A stretch of DNA of 40,993 nucleotides. Source: an uncultured Pelagibacteraceae bacterium (lineage in GTDB: Bacteria > Pseudomonadota > Alphaproteobacteria > Pelagibacterales > Pelagibacteraceae). The DNA lies in the NCBI GenBank assembly GCA_902588255.1, contig CACIOK010000008.1, positions 1 to 40,993 on the forward strand, given 5' to 3'. The notes under the pieces are model-generated. The model worked only from the letters and a program-made list of their open reading frames with translations. It had not been told where the DNA came from and did no database searches. Position 1 is the first letter of the stretch, and every line of letters begins with the position of its first letter. The translations under genes and the position numbers were made by a program. Below, in pieces: positions 18,400 through 26,103 of this stretch.

Positions 18400-19554
18400 A
18401 TGGCACTTCATTTTAGTAAAGAAGAATTTTCAAATAGAAAAAATAAAGTACTCAAATCAATGAAGGAGCAAAATATAAATGCTCTATTAATTTTTAGACA
18501 AGAGTCAATGTATTGGTTAACTGGCTATGATACTTTTGGTTATGTTTTTTTTCAGTGTTTGGTTTTAAAAGATAATGGTGAAATAGTCCTGCTAACCCGA
18601 GCACCAGATTTAAGACAAGCACAAAATACCTCAAATATTGAAAATATAAAAATTTGGGTTGATAAAGATGGTTCAAATCCAACTGATGATCTTAAGAAAA
18701 TATTAGATGAATTGAATCTTAAAGGAAAAAACTTAGGTATTGAATATGAAGCTTATGGTTTAACAGGAAGAAACACTTTAAAGTTAAATAAATCTTTAGA
18801 TAACTATTGTTCAATTCAAGATAAATCAGAATTAATTACAAAACTAAGAGCGGTTAAATCAAATGAGGAAATTATTCATATTAAAAAAGCTGCGGAACTT
18901 GCTGATAGAGCCCTTGATGAAGTTTGGAAGCATGCAAAAGCCGGTGTAAGCGAGTCTAAAATTCTTGCAGAGATGAATAGAGTTATTTTTGAAGGTGGTG
19001 GAGATTATCCTGCTAATGAATTTATAATTGGTTCAGGAAAAAATGCTCTTTTATGCAGATATCAGGCTGATAAACAAATCTTATCGAACAAAGATCAGTT
19101 AACTGTAGAATGGGCAGGAACTTATCGACATTACCATTCTGCAATGTTTAGAACAATACCGATTGGAAAAGCTGATCCAAAACATTTAAAAATGCATGAA
19201 GCGTGTATGGAGAGCTTAACAAATTGTGAAAGTAAATTAAAACCGGGAAACAAAGTTGGGGAAGTTTTTGATATTCATGCAAAAACTTTTGACGATTTGG
19301 GTTTTAATAAATCAAGAATGAATGCATGTGGATATTCATTAGGCGCAACATTTTCTCCAAATTGGATGGATTGGCCAATGCTATATACGGGCAATCCGTA
19401 TATAATAGAACCAGGCAATGTTTTCTTTATGCACATGATACTCATGGATTCAGAAAATGAATTAGCAATGAATCTAGGTGAAACTTATCTAGTTACTAAA
19501 AATGGCAATGAAAGGCTTGGTAAAAAGAAACTAGATTTAGTGACCCTATACTAA
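18400..19554 (+). CDS. M24-fold hydrolase of the creatinase/ectoine-hydrolase (DoeA) type, metal ligands lost
   Basis: The 384-residue protein has the two-domain layout of M24B proteins: a creatinase-type N-terminal domain (about 1-150) and a pita-bread domain (about 155-384). Four of the five M24 metal ligands are replaced: the first aspartate by E237 (TVEWAG), the second by A248 (HSAMFRT), the GHGIG histidine by Y312 (CGYSLG) and the EP glutamate by H345 (FFMHMIL); only E361 (LGETYLVT) remains. The YRHYHSAMFRT and YSLGATFSPNWMDW patterns resemble DoeA-type ectoine hydrolases, which work without metals. It therefore probably hydrolyses a small C-N compound rather than Xaa-Pro peptides. The substrate is an open question. 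Confidence 0.8.
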   Translation: MALHFSKEEFSNRKNKVLKSMKEQNINALLIFRQESMYWLTGYDTFGYVFFQCLVLKDNGEIVLLTRAPDLRQAQNTSNIENIKIWVDKDGSNPTDDLKKILDELNLKGKNLGIEYEAYGLTGRNTLKLNKSLDNYCSIQDKSELITKLRAVKSNEEIIHIKKAAELADRALDEVWKHAKAGVSESKILAEMNRVIFEGGGDYPANEFIIGSGKNALLCRYQADKQILSNKDQLTVEWAGTYRHYHSAMFRTIPIGKADPKHLKMHEACMESLTNCESKLKPGNKVGEVFDIHAKTFDDLGFNKSRMNACGYSLGATFSPNWMDWPMLYTGNPYIIEPGNVFFMHMILMDSENELAMNLGETYLVTKNGNERLGKKKLDLVTLY

Positions 19555-19669
19555 ATATCATATCTAGATTGCAATAATATAGTTACTTACTTACCTCTAA
19601 TCTAAATAAGACTTCTAGTAAATTAATCAATAAGTTATAAAGTTAAAATTTTTCACTTTTGCAATATTT

Positions 19670-20350
19670 ATGATTAGAGAATTTCTAGATACATACATTA
19701 AAAAATCAAAATTTATACGTCGTTTAAATTATAGCATTAAACCTCAATACAAAATATTTAACAGATTTGAATTAAATGAAAACTCAATATTTTTAGATTT
19801 TGGTGCAAATAAAGGTGAAGTAACTCAATATGTAAAAGATAATTTTAATTGCAAAACAGAAAGTTATGAGCCGGATAAATTTTCTTATAAAAAGTTGTAC
19901 GATAGATTTAAAACAAGCAAAATAAATAAAACTTATAACCTAGGTGTATCTTTAAACTCAAATAATAAAAAACTTTTTTACCACCCAAAGTTTAGAAAAA
20001 ATCAATATATTTATTCTCAATCAAGTTCATTTTTGAAAAATAAGATAAATATAAATCCTAAATTTTTTACTATAGTAAAAACAAAATCAATAAATAAAAT
20101 TTTAGCTAGTCATAAATATATTGATCTAATAAAAATTGATATTGAAGGTTACGAATACGATATATTGCCTGAAATCATTAAAAATAAGAAGAAAATCAAA
20201 AATGTTCTATGTGAATTACATGGAAACCCCAATATTAAGGATAATAGAAACAGAATTAAAAATAGCTTATTAACCAAAAAATATAAAAAAATGATTTCCT
20301 TACTTAAAAAAAAAAAATTATTGAATACTTGGTTTATTGAATGGGTTTAA
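19670..20350 (+). CDS. FkbM-family methyltransferase
   Basis: The 226-residue protein has SAM-binding motif I in SIFLDFGANKGEVTQYV, the acidic residue after strand 2 in ESYEPD, and the FkbM-typical DLIKIDIEGYEYDIL near residue 155. FkbM-family enzymes O-methylate sugars or other small acceptors and often lie beside glycan genes, as here. The C terminus is very lysine-rich. A 115-base AT-rich gap separates it from the M24 gene; no clear promoter motif stands out. It converges with the ABC permease gene, with 2 bases between the stops. Confidence 0.88.
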   Translation: MIREFLDTYIKKSKFIRRLNYSIKPQYKIFNRFELNENSIFLDFGANKGEVTQYVKDNFNCKTESYEPDKFSYKKLYDRFKTSKINKTYNLGVSLNSNNKKLFYHPKFRKNQYIYSQSSSFLKNKININPKFFTIVKTKSINKILASHKYIDLIKIDIEGYEYDILPEIIKNKKKIKNVLCELHGNPNIKDNRNRIKNSLLTKKYKKMISLLKKKKLLNTWFIEWV

Positions 20351-20352
20351 AA

Positions 20353-21024
20353 TTAGTAAGAAAATTTTTTCTCTAAAAATTTCATTATATTGTGAATAAT
20401 AAAAGTCATAAATAAATATATTCCACCTGCAACAATAAATACCTCAATTGGCTTAAAAGTCGTTGAGATTATATATTTTGCGACACCAGTTAAATCCATT
20501 AATGTCACTGTACTTGCTAAAGAAGTTCCTTTCATCATTAATATAATTTCATTACCGTATGCTGGAAGAGATTGTCTTATAGCTACAGGTATTTGAATTT
20601 TATAAAAAATAATTTTGTTAGATATTCCCAAACTTTTTCCAGCTTCAATTAACCCTGGTTTAATAGTCTGAAAAGCAGATCTTAAAATTTCTGAAGTATA
20701 TGCACCTGTATTTAAAGCAAAAGCTATAATTGCGCACCAATAGGGTTCCTTAAAAATAACCCATAAAAAAGTTGATCTAAAGTATTCTATTTGTCCTAAA
20801 CCAAAGTAGATAATAAATATTTGAACAAGTAATGGTGTTCCTCTAAAAACATAAGAGTATCCATAAGCAAATTTATTTATGAATATATTTTTATTTAACC
20901 TTAGAATTGCAAAAAGCAGCCCAATAAATAAGCCAAAAAATAAAGATAAAGATAATAATTTTAATGTTACAACAGTAGCACTTTGCAACTTTGGCAGACT
21001 AGTTATCATTAAACTAATATCCAT
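20353..21024 (-). CDS. Polar amino-acid ABC transporter permease (HisM-like)
   Basis: The 223-residue protein has about five membrane segments and the family N-terminal TVVTLKLLSLSLFFGLFIG. The YVFRGTPLLVQIFIIYFGLG segment and the coupling loop EAGKSLGISNKIIFYKIQIP, which docks the ATPase, are both present. It is one half of the membrane channel of a family-3 amino-acid importer. It overlaps the partner permease by one base. No ATPase gene follows: the next gene is on the other strand. Confidence 0.9.
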   Translation of the reverse strand: MDISLMITSLPKLQSATVVTLKLLSLSLFFGLFIGLLFAILRLNKNIFINKFAYGYSYVFRGTPLLVQIFIIYFGLGQIEYFRSTFLWVIFKEPYWCAIIAFALNTGAYTSEILRSAFQTIKPGLIEAGKSLGISNKIIFYKIQIPVAIRQSLPAYGNEIILMMKGTSLASTVTLMDLTGVAKYIISTTFKPIEVFIVAGGIYLFMTFIIHNIMKFLEKKFSY

Positions 21025-21716
21025 TAAAAGCCCCTACTATATTTAATTTCTAATCTATTAATTAACTTCATGCTTAAAAATGTAAGTGTCAAATATAAAA
21101 CTGCAGCAAATGAATAAAAGAAAAGTGGATCTCTAGTTGAGCCAGCTGCAATATATGATTGTCTCATGATCTCTACTAAACCTGTAACTGATATTAAAGA
21201 TGTATCTTTTAAAGTTATTTGCCAAACATTGCTCAAATTTGGAATTGCTAGTCTTAGCATTTGTGGCATAATAACTCTAAAAAAATAAGCAAATTTTTTA
21301 AGTCCTAATACTTGTGAAGCTTCAAATTGTCCTTTGTCTATAGATTGTATCGCTCCTCTAAAAACCTCTGTTGAATATGCGCCTGATATAATACCAATAG
21401 CGAATGAACCAGTTATAAATGCATTAATTTCAATGTAATCATTATAACCAAACATGGATGCCACAAACATAACGGCACCACTTCCTCCAAAAAAAAATAA
21501 ATAAATTACTAATAGCTCTGGAACCCCTCTGATTACTGTTGTGTAAGAATTTCCGATAAAATTAAGGAATTTGTTTTTTGATAATTTGAGAGGAGTAAAT
21601 ATTAATGCAAAAAGAAAACCTATTAACATTGCTGTAATTGAAACAGCAATAGTCATTAGAGTGGCTATAAATAATTCATCACCCCAACCTGTTTTTCCAA
21701 ATGCTAGAAGTTCCAT
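21024..21716 (-). CDS. Polar amino-acid ABC transporter permease (HisQ-like)
   Basis: The 230-residue protein is the second channel subunit. It carries TTVIRGVPELLVIYLFFFGG and the ATPase-docking loop EASQVLGLKKFAYFFRVIMP, with about five membrane segments. The start codon lies only 5 bases after a strong 25-base hairpin, where a Shine-Dalgarno site would normally be, and none is visible. This suggests that permease translation is kept low relative to the binding protein, or depends on the upstream gene. Confidence 0.9.
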   Translation of the reverse strand: MELLAFGKTGWGDELFIATLMTIAVSITAMLIGFLFALIFTPLKLSKNKFLNFIGNSYTTVIRGVPELLVIYLFFFGGSGAVMFVASMFGYNDYIEINAFITGSFAIGIISGAYSTEVFRGAIQSIDKGQFEASQVLGLKKFAYFFRVIMPQMLRLAIPNLSNVWQITLKDTSLISVTGLVEIMRQSYIAAGSTRDPLFFYSFAAVLYLTLTFLSMKLINRLEIKYSRGF

Positions 21717-21721
21717 AAGAC

Positions 21722-21746
21722 TGGCGACTATATATTATAGTCGCCA
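21722..21746. repeat. Perfect 11-3-11 intercistronic hairpin in the ABC transporter operon
   Basis: Arms TGGCGACTATA (21722-21732) and TATAGTCGCCA (21736-21746) pair perfectly around a 3-base loop. The site lies between the binding-protein stop and the permease start. There is no T-run after it on the minus strand, so it is not a standard terminator. It resembles intercistronic hairpins that protect binding-protein mRNA and lower downstream expression. Confidence 0.75.
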
Positions 21747-21759
21747 AATCTAAAATTAA

Positions 21760-22587
21760 TTACATAGAAGCGTCGAAACCAAACCATTTAATAGCAATTC
21801 TACTAATGTCTCCATTTTTTCTTGCTTGATTAATGGCTTTGTTGAAAGCATTCAAGAGTTGAGTATCATCTTTCCTAATACCAACACCAACTCCATTACC
21901 AAATGCTCCACCTGAAAAAGTTGGTCCAACAAGAACAACTGGTTTTCCAGATTTTTCTGCATAATCGCTAAATGCTACTGCTGCAGCTAATGCGGCATCA
22001 CATCTTCCCGCTGCTAAATCTAAGTTAACTTCATCTTGAGTTTTGTAAGTTCTTACATTTACTTTTCCTACATCACCAGACTCTAAAAAGTTTTGATGAA
22101 TAGTAGCAGTTTGTACACAAACTGTTTTACCAGCTAGTGCGGCTGTTAAAGTTTTAAGATCTTTTTTAACTGCACCTGTCTTCTTACCAAGATTAATTCC
22201 CTCAGAAGTTTCCATACCTTCAAGACTTGAACCTTTCATAACTGCTAATGAAGCAACTTCGTCTGCATAACCTTGAGAAAAACTAATTGCTTTTTGTCTT
22301 TCTGCTGTTATCGACATTCCTGCCATTATTGCATCGAATTTTCTCATTATAAGTGCTGGAATCATTCCATCCCAATCTTGTTCTACGATTTCACATTGTG
22401 ATCCAATGTATCTGCAAAGCGTCCAAGCTAATTCAACCTCAAATCCAATAAGTTTGCCTGAAGCATCTTTTGAATTCCAAGGAGGATAGGCACCTTCAGT
22501 TCCAATCTTTATTTTATCGGCATAAGAACTTCCGATTAATAAGAAAGATACAAGAACTGTTAAAATTGTTTTTTTAAATATATTCAT
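21760..22587 (-). CDS. Amino-acid ABC transporter substrate-binding protein (family 3)
   Basis: The protein of about 275 residues has a Sec signal peptide (MNIFKKTILTVLVSFLLIG, cleavage likely after SYA). The mature start KIKIGTEGAYPPWNSKD is typical of lysine/arginine/ornithine/histidine-type binding proteins. Further family marks are EVELAWTLCRYIG, QDWDGMIPAL and FDAIMAGMSITAERQK. The likely ligand is a basic or polar amino acid. An ATG at 22599 is in frame but overlaps the GGAGG that serves the ATG at 22587, so the shorter form is chosen. It is 58 bases downstream of the SpeD-SpeE gene. Confidence 0.92.
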   Translation of the reverse strand: MNIFKKTILTVLVSFLLIGSSYADKIKIGTEGAYPPWNSKDASGKLIGFEVELAWTLCRYIGSQCEIVEQDWDGMIPALIMRKFDAIMAGMSITAERQKAISFSQGYADEVASLAVMKGSSLEGMETSEGINLGKKTGAVKKDLKTLTAALAGKTVCVQTATIHQNFLESGDVGKVNVRTYKTQDEVNLDLAAGRCDAALAAAVAFSDYAEKSGKPVVLVGPTFSGGAFGNGVGVGIRKDDTQLLNAFNKAINQARKNGDISRIAIKWFGFDASM

Positions 22588-22592
22588 AAATC

Positions 22593-22597
22593 CCTCC
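22593..22597 (-). promoter_or_regulatory. Shine-Dalgarno site fixing the binding-protein start
   Basis: GGAGG on the minus strand lies 5 bases before the ATG at 22587. It overlaps the alternative ATG at 22599, which rules that one out as the main start. Confidence 0.65.
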
Positions 22598-22645
22598 ATA
22601 TAAAAAATAATTATTTCACAATTTTGATGAATTAAAAAGAAAAAT

Positions 22646-23686
22646 CTAGTGATTTATTGAAGATGAAAAATTCCAAGAACAGTCGAAACTAGGTATATAA
22701 ACTCTATCTAGGGTAGCATTTCCAAAATTTTTATTAAAAACTTTTAACCATTTGTCTACTTGTTTGGGTTTTTTATCTTGGCTTCCAACCTGAGCAGTTA
22801 TAACTCCATTTGGTTTTAAAATTCTCACTAATGAATCCATGTTCTTTGCTGCTAAATCAATGCAAAACTGATCATCGTTTAAATCTACAAAAATTTTATC
22901 ATACCTGTCATCTTCAACTTTTTTTATACTTTCAAATGCATCACCCCAAACACATTTAACTGAATTTTTTCTGGTAGATTTATTTCCTATAGACCCAAGG
23001 TGCTTCTCACAAACATCAACAACTTCAGGATCTAATTCAAACCAATCTATATATCCAAAACCTTTTGATATACACTCTCTAGCTACTCCTCCATCTCCTC
23101 CACCAATAATTGCTGCTGTTTCTTTATCTTTATTCAATTTTAAACCAGCATTAACAAATGTGCCGCTGTAAAGATGTTCGTCCGATGTAGCTACCTGAAT
23201 TTCATTATCTATAAATAAAGATTTTCCAAATTGTTCTAGATCTAAGATTTCAATATGTTGTCCTACCTTGGATGTAAAATCTTCAAGAACATTTTTTACT
23301 ACATAGGATTTTCTTAAACCTGGAGAACTGTAAATGTCATGGTAAAGAGAGATAGTATCTCTATTAAATTCCTTTTTTACTATTCTTTTATGTTCTATTT
23401 CTTTTCTTATTATATCCAAAGCAATTGATGGAGAAACTTTTCCACAAGTAAAGAAATCAAAACTAATAATACCTTTTTCAGGAAATGTATGAAAACTTAT
23501 GTGGCTTTCTGCTAAAAGTGCAACCATAGTAAAGCCCTGAGGCTTAAATTTATATTTTGATATCTCTAAAACAGTTACTTTTGCTTTTTTAGCAATTTTA
23601 TAAACTAACTTTTCATAGAAGGAAGGTTCATATTCCTTTTTAGTACCAATAATATCTAGTGTTATGTGCTCCCCAACCTTAGTCAT
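22646..23686 (-). CDS. S-adenosylmethionine decarboxylase-aminopropyltransferase fusion (SpeD-SpeE)
   Basis: One 346-residue chain holds two polyamine enzymes. Residues 1 to about 120 are a prokaryotic AdoMet decarboxylase: the self-cleavage site E60-S61 lies in AESHISFHTFPE, with H66 and C81 (FFTCGK) at the usual spacing. Residues from about 130 to 346 are a spermidine-synthase-type domain with GGGDGGVARE (195-200) and the acidic ELDPEV. The fusion would make decarboxylated AdoMet, move its aminopropyl group to a diamine, and release methylthioadenosine. The catalytic region reads FVDLNDDQF instead of the common D-x-T-D-P, and the usual YHEM segment reads YSGTF, so the amine acceptor is uncertain. 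The aldolase gene ends 6 bases upstream. Confidence 0.92.
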   Translation of the reverse strand: MTKVGEHITLDIIGTKKEYEPSFYEKLVYKIAKKAKVTVLEISKYKFKPQGFTMVALLAESHISFHTFPEKGIISFDFFTCGKVSPSIALDIIRKEIEHKRIVKKEFNRDTISLYHDIYSSPGLRKSYVVKNVLEDFTSKVGQHIEILDLEQFGKSLFIDNEIQVATSDEHLYSGTFVNAGLKLNKDKETAAIIGGGDGGVARECISKGFGYIDWFELDPEVVDVCEKHLGSIGNKSTRKNSVKCVWGDAFESIKKVEDDRYDKIFVDLNDDQFCIDLAAKNMDSLVRILKPNGVITAQVGSQDKKPKQVDKWLKVFNKNFGNATLDRVYIPSFDCSWNFSSSINH

Positions 23687-23692
23687 AAAAAA

Positions 23693-24358
23693 TTATTCAC
23701 TTTTATAATATTTTACTTTATCTAAAATTTTTTCCATCTCAGAAGATGAAAGAATCTTAGGTTCTCCTAACTTTAAAGCAATTATATATTGATGACAAAT
23801 ATTTTCTACTTCTTGTGCAAGTTCAAATGCTTGTTTTAAATTTTGCCCGAATGCAACCTGACCATGATTTGACATCAGACAAGCCTTTCTATTTTCTAAC
23901 GAGTCAATAATATTTCTTGATAACTCAGACGTTCCAAAAGTTGCGTAATCTGCACACTTAATGTCGTTTCCTCCTGCTAATGCAACCATATAATGAAAAG
24001 CTGGTATAGGTTTTCCATGAGATGATACAGCTGTAGCATGAGGAGAGTGAGCATGAACAATAGCTCTAGCTTCTGCTTTGTTAGTATAAATATCTTGATG
24101 GAAACGCCATTCAGATGAAGGTTTTTTTCCAGAATTAAACCATCTCAAAAAATCTTTTTTTTCGCCTAATGATAGAAAAACTATATCTTCAGGTTTAAGA
24201 TCATCATATTTTTTTCCTGAAGGAGTTATATAAAAGCCATCTACATTATTTTCAGTAGCTTTTACTGAGACATTGCCTGATCTAAGAGGTGATAAGTTTG
24301 TAGAATTAAGTTTTTGTGCAAATTCTATTATATCTTCCTTTATCTTGAGGTTTTCCAT
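23693..24358 (-). CDS. Class II aldolase, probable 5-methylthioribulose-1-phosphate aldolase (or MtnB-like dehydratase)
   Basis: The 221-residue protein is a zinc-dependent class II aldolase/adducin member. Zinc ligands H102 and H104 (VHAHSPHA) and H165 (SNHGQ) and the catalytic E83 (PSSEWRFH) are present. The motifs RSGNVSV, ITPSGKKYDDL, PAFHYMVALAGG and YATFGT follow fuculose-phosphate aldolase proteins more closely than MtnB dehydratases. Between mtnA and the SpeD-SpeE gene, it fits the aldolase that cleaves methylthioribulose-1-phosphate to dihydroxyacetone phosphate and methylthioacetaldehyde. The MtnB-type dehydratase remains the alternative. Its start overlaps the upstream small gene by one base. 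Confidence 0.82.
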   Translation of the reverse strand: MENLKIKEDIIEFAQKLNSTNLSPLRSGNVSVKATENNVDGFYITPSGKKYDDLKPEDIVFLSLGEKKDFLRWFNSGKKPSSEWRFHQDIYTNKAEARAIVHAHSPHATAVSSHGKPIPAFHYMVALAGGNDIKCADYATFGTSELSRNIIDSLENRKACLMSNHGQVAFGQNLKQAFELAQEVENICHQYIIALKLGEPKILSSSEMEKILDKVKYYKSE

Positions 24359-24540
24359 TATTTCTTTTTAATTTCTTTTTCACAAAATTTCTTTGCTTCG
24401 TTTATATCAAAATTCTCAACTGTATTTTTTTGTGCAACGATGCACGCTGAAATAGATTTATTTCTATTATGATCGCTAAAATTAGAAATAACAATCATAC
24501 CAACTATTATAAAAACTATTAATAAAATATTTTTTTTCAT
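24358..24540 (-). CDS. Small membrane-anchored protein of unknown function
   Basis: The 60-residue protein has a charged start (MKK), one hydrophobic segment at residues 4-20, and a polar tail with two cysteines (SACIVAQ and KKFCEKE) that could form a disulfide outside the membrane. The start overlaps the mtnA stop by 4 bases, and its stop overlaps the aldolase start by one base. This makes a chance reading frame unlikely. I do not recognise a family. It may be an uncleaved anchor or a secreted peptide. Confidence 0.65.
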   Translation of the reverse strand: MKKNILLIVFIIVGMIVISNFSDHNRNKSISACIVAQKNTVENFDINEAKKFCEKEIKKK

Positions 24541-25607
24541 TTAAATAATTTTCCCAGTCCTTCTTTAGAAGCATCACAAAGGCCTTTTTCTGTAATAAGC
24601 CCAGTAATATATTTTGCTGGAGTTATATCAAAAGCTAAGTTCATTGCTTTACTTTTTTTTGGATAAATTAAGATTTTTTTAATATTATTGTTTTCATCCA
24701 AACCTTCAACATAGGATAACTCTTCTGAATTTCTTTCTTCAATTGGAATATCTTTAAAATCTTTTATATCCCAATCAATTGTTGAGCTCGGTAATGCTAC
24801 ATAAAAAGGTACATTGTTATCATATGCTGCTAATGCTTTTAAATAAGTTCCAATTTTATTTGCTACGTCACCAGTTGAAAGAGTTCTGTCAGTTCCGACA
24901 ATACACATATCCACCTCGCCTCTTTGCATCAAAATTCCTCCGGTATTGTCTGCAATAATAGTATTTGGAACCTCTTCTTCGTTTAATTCATAAGATGTTA
25001 AATTAGCTCCTTGGTTTCTTGGTCTTGTTTCATCTACCCAAACATGCACAGGTATACCTTTTTTATGCGCATGATAAATTGGGGAAGTTGCTGTGCCCCA
25101 GTTAATTGTCGCTAACCACCCTGCATTACAATGAGTTAAAATATTTACTGTACTTTTTTTTTTATTATAAATTTCCTCTATTATTTTTACTCCACTAATT
25201 CCTATATTTTCACAAAATTTAACATCCTCTTCGCAAATTTCTTTTGCTTCATTCAAGGCAATTTTCAAGATTTCATTGCTATTAACTCCTGATAATTTTT
25301 TCATCATGCGATCAACTGCCCATTTGAGATTTATCGCAGTTGGTCTTGAGTTGATTAATTCTTCACTAGTTTTTTTTAAAAAAGATTGATCATTATTTTC
25401 TATAATCGCTAAAACTAAACCATAAGCAGCAGTCGCTCCAATTAGTGGTGCTCCTCTTACTTCCATTACTTTTATAGCATTTATTGCATCTTTGACTCTT
25501 TTAAGATCCTTAATTACAAACTGATGTGGAAGTTTTGTTTGATCAATAATTTTTACAATATTATTCTCAAACCAAATCGTACGGTATTCTTTTCCTTCTA
25601 TTTTCAT
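24537..25607 (-). CDS. mtnA: S-methyl-5-thioribose-1-phosphate isomerase
   Basis: The 356-residue protein converts methylthioribose-1-phosphate to methylthioribulose-1-phosphate. The catalytic pair is present with standard numbering: C160 in THCNAGWLA and D240 in CIVGTDR. Further family motifs are MEVRGAPLIGATAAYG, RPTAINLKWA and STGDVANKIGTY. Its substrate comes from MtnP, encoded at the head of the same run, and its product would go to the adjacent aldolase. It overlaps the GFA gene by one base and the 60-residue gene by 4. Confidence 0.95.
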   Translation of the reverse strand: MKIEGKEYRTIWFENNIVKIIDQTKLPHQFVIKDLKRVKDAINAIKVMEVRGAPLIGATAAYGLVLAIIENNDQSFLKKTSEELINSRPTAINLKWAVDRMMKKLSGVNSNEILKIALNEAKEICEEDVKFCENIGISGVKIIEEIYNKKKSTVNILTHCNAGWLATINWGTATSPIYHAHKKGIPVHVWVDETRPRNQGANLTSYELNEEEVPNTIIADNTGGILMQRGEVDMCIVGTDRTLSTGDVANKIGTYLKALAAYDNNVPFYVALPSSTIDWDIKDFKDIPIEERNSEELSYVEGLDENNNIKKILIYPKKSKAMNLAFDITPAKYITGLITEKGLCDASKEGLGKLFK

Positions 25608-26059
25608 TATTTAATCCTATTTAAACTTTCTGCTGGCCATGTTTTTTCTCTATCATACATTTTATCATGACAGATTGACTTATCGGAGATTTCAATCCAT
25701 GGGTCTTTATCTTTTATAAATATGTGAGCTTGTGGTTGTATTGGATTTTCTAAAGTTTGAGTTCTTAATGCTATTCTTCCTTTTGAGATACCATACCTAC
25801 AAAAAACATAAACTCCGCAAATAATGCAAAAATAGGCATGATATCCTTTTCCACTTCCTGTGGGTAAATTAATTGAAGCTACATCTCCACTAATTTTAAA
25901 ATCTTCCTCCATTATCATTGTATGGATTACAAATGATGATCCGGTAGATATTTTACAATTTTTGCAATGACACGCTTGTGTAAATAATGGTTTTCCTTCA
26001 ACTTTATATTTTACGTTACCACAAGCACAATTCCCTTTTATTTCGTTTTTTTTACTCAT
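25607..26059 (-). CDS. GFA/CENP-V family zinc-binding protein
   Basis: The 150-residue protein carries the cysteine pattern of the GFA family: GNCACGNVKYKV, then QACHCKNCKISTGSSF, and a later ICGVYVFCRYG segment. It likely binds two zinc ions. The family was named for glutathione-dependent formaldehyde activation, but many members have other or unknown roles. In this operon a role with an aldehyde or thiol product of methylthioadenosine breakdown is possible but is inference only. It is coupled to mtnA by a one-base overlap. Confidence 0.88.
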   Translation of the reverse strand: MSKKNEIKGNCACGNVKYKVEGKPLFTQACHCKNCKISTGSSFVIHTMIMEEDFKISGDVASINLPTGSGKGYHAYFCIICGVYVFCRYGISKGRIALRTQTLENPIQPQAHIFIKDKDPWIEISDKSICHDKMYDREKTWPAESLNRIK

Positions 26060-26103
26060 AATTTTTTAAATTTTTGACTCAATAAGCTCCAATTTTTTTT
26101 TCA

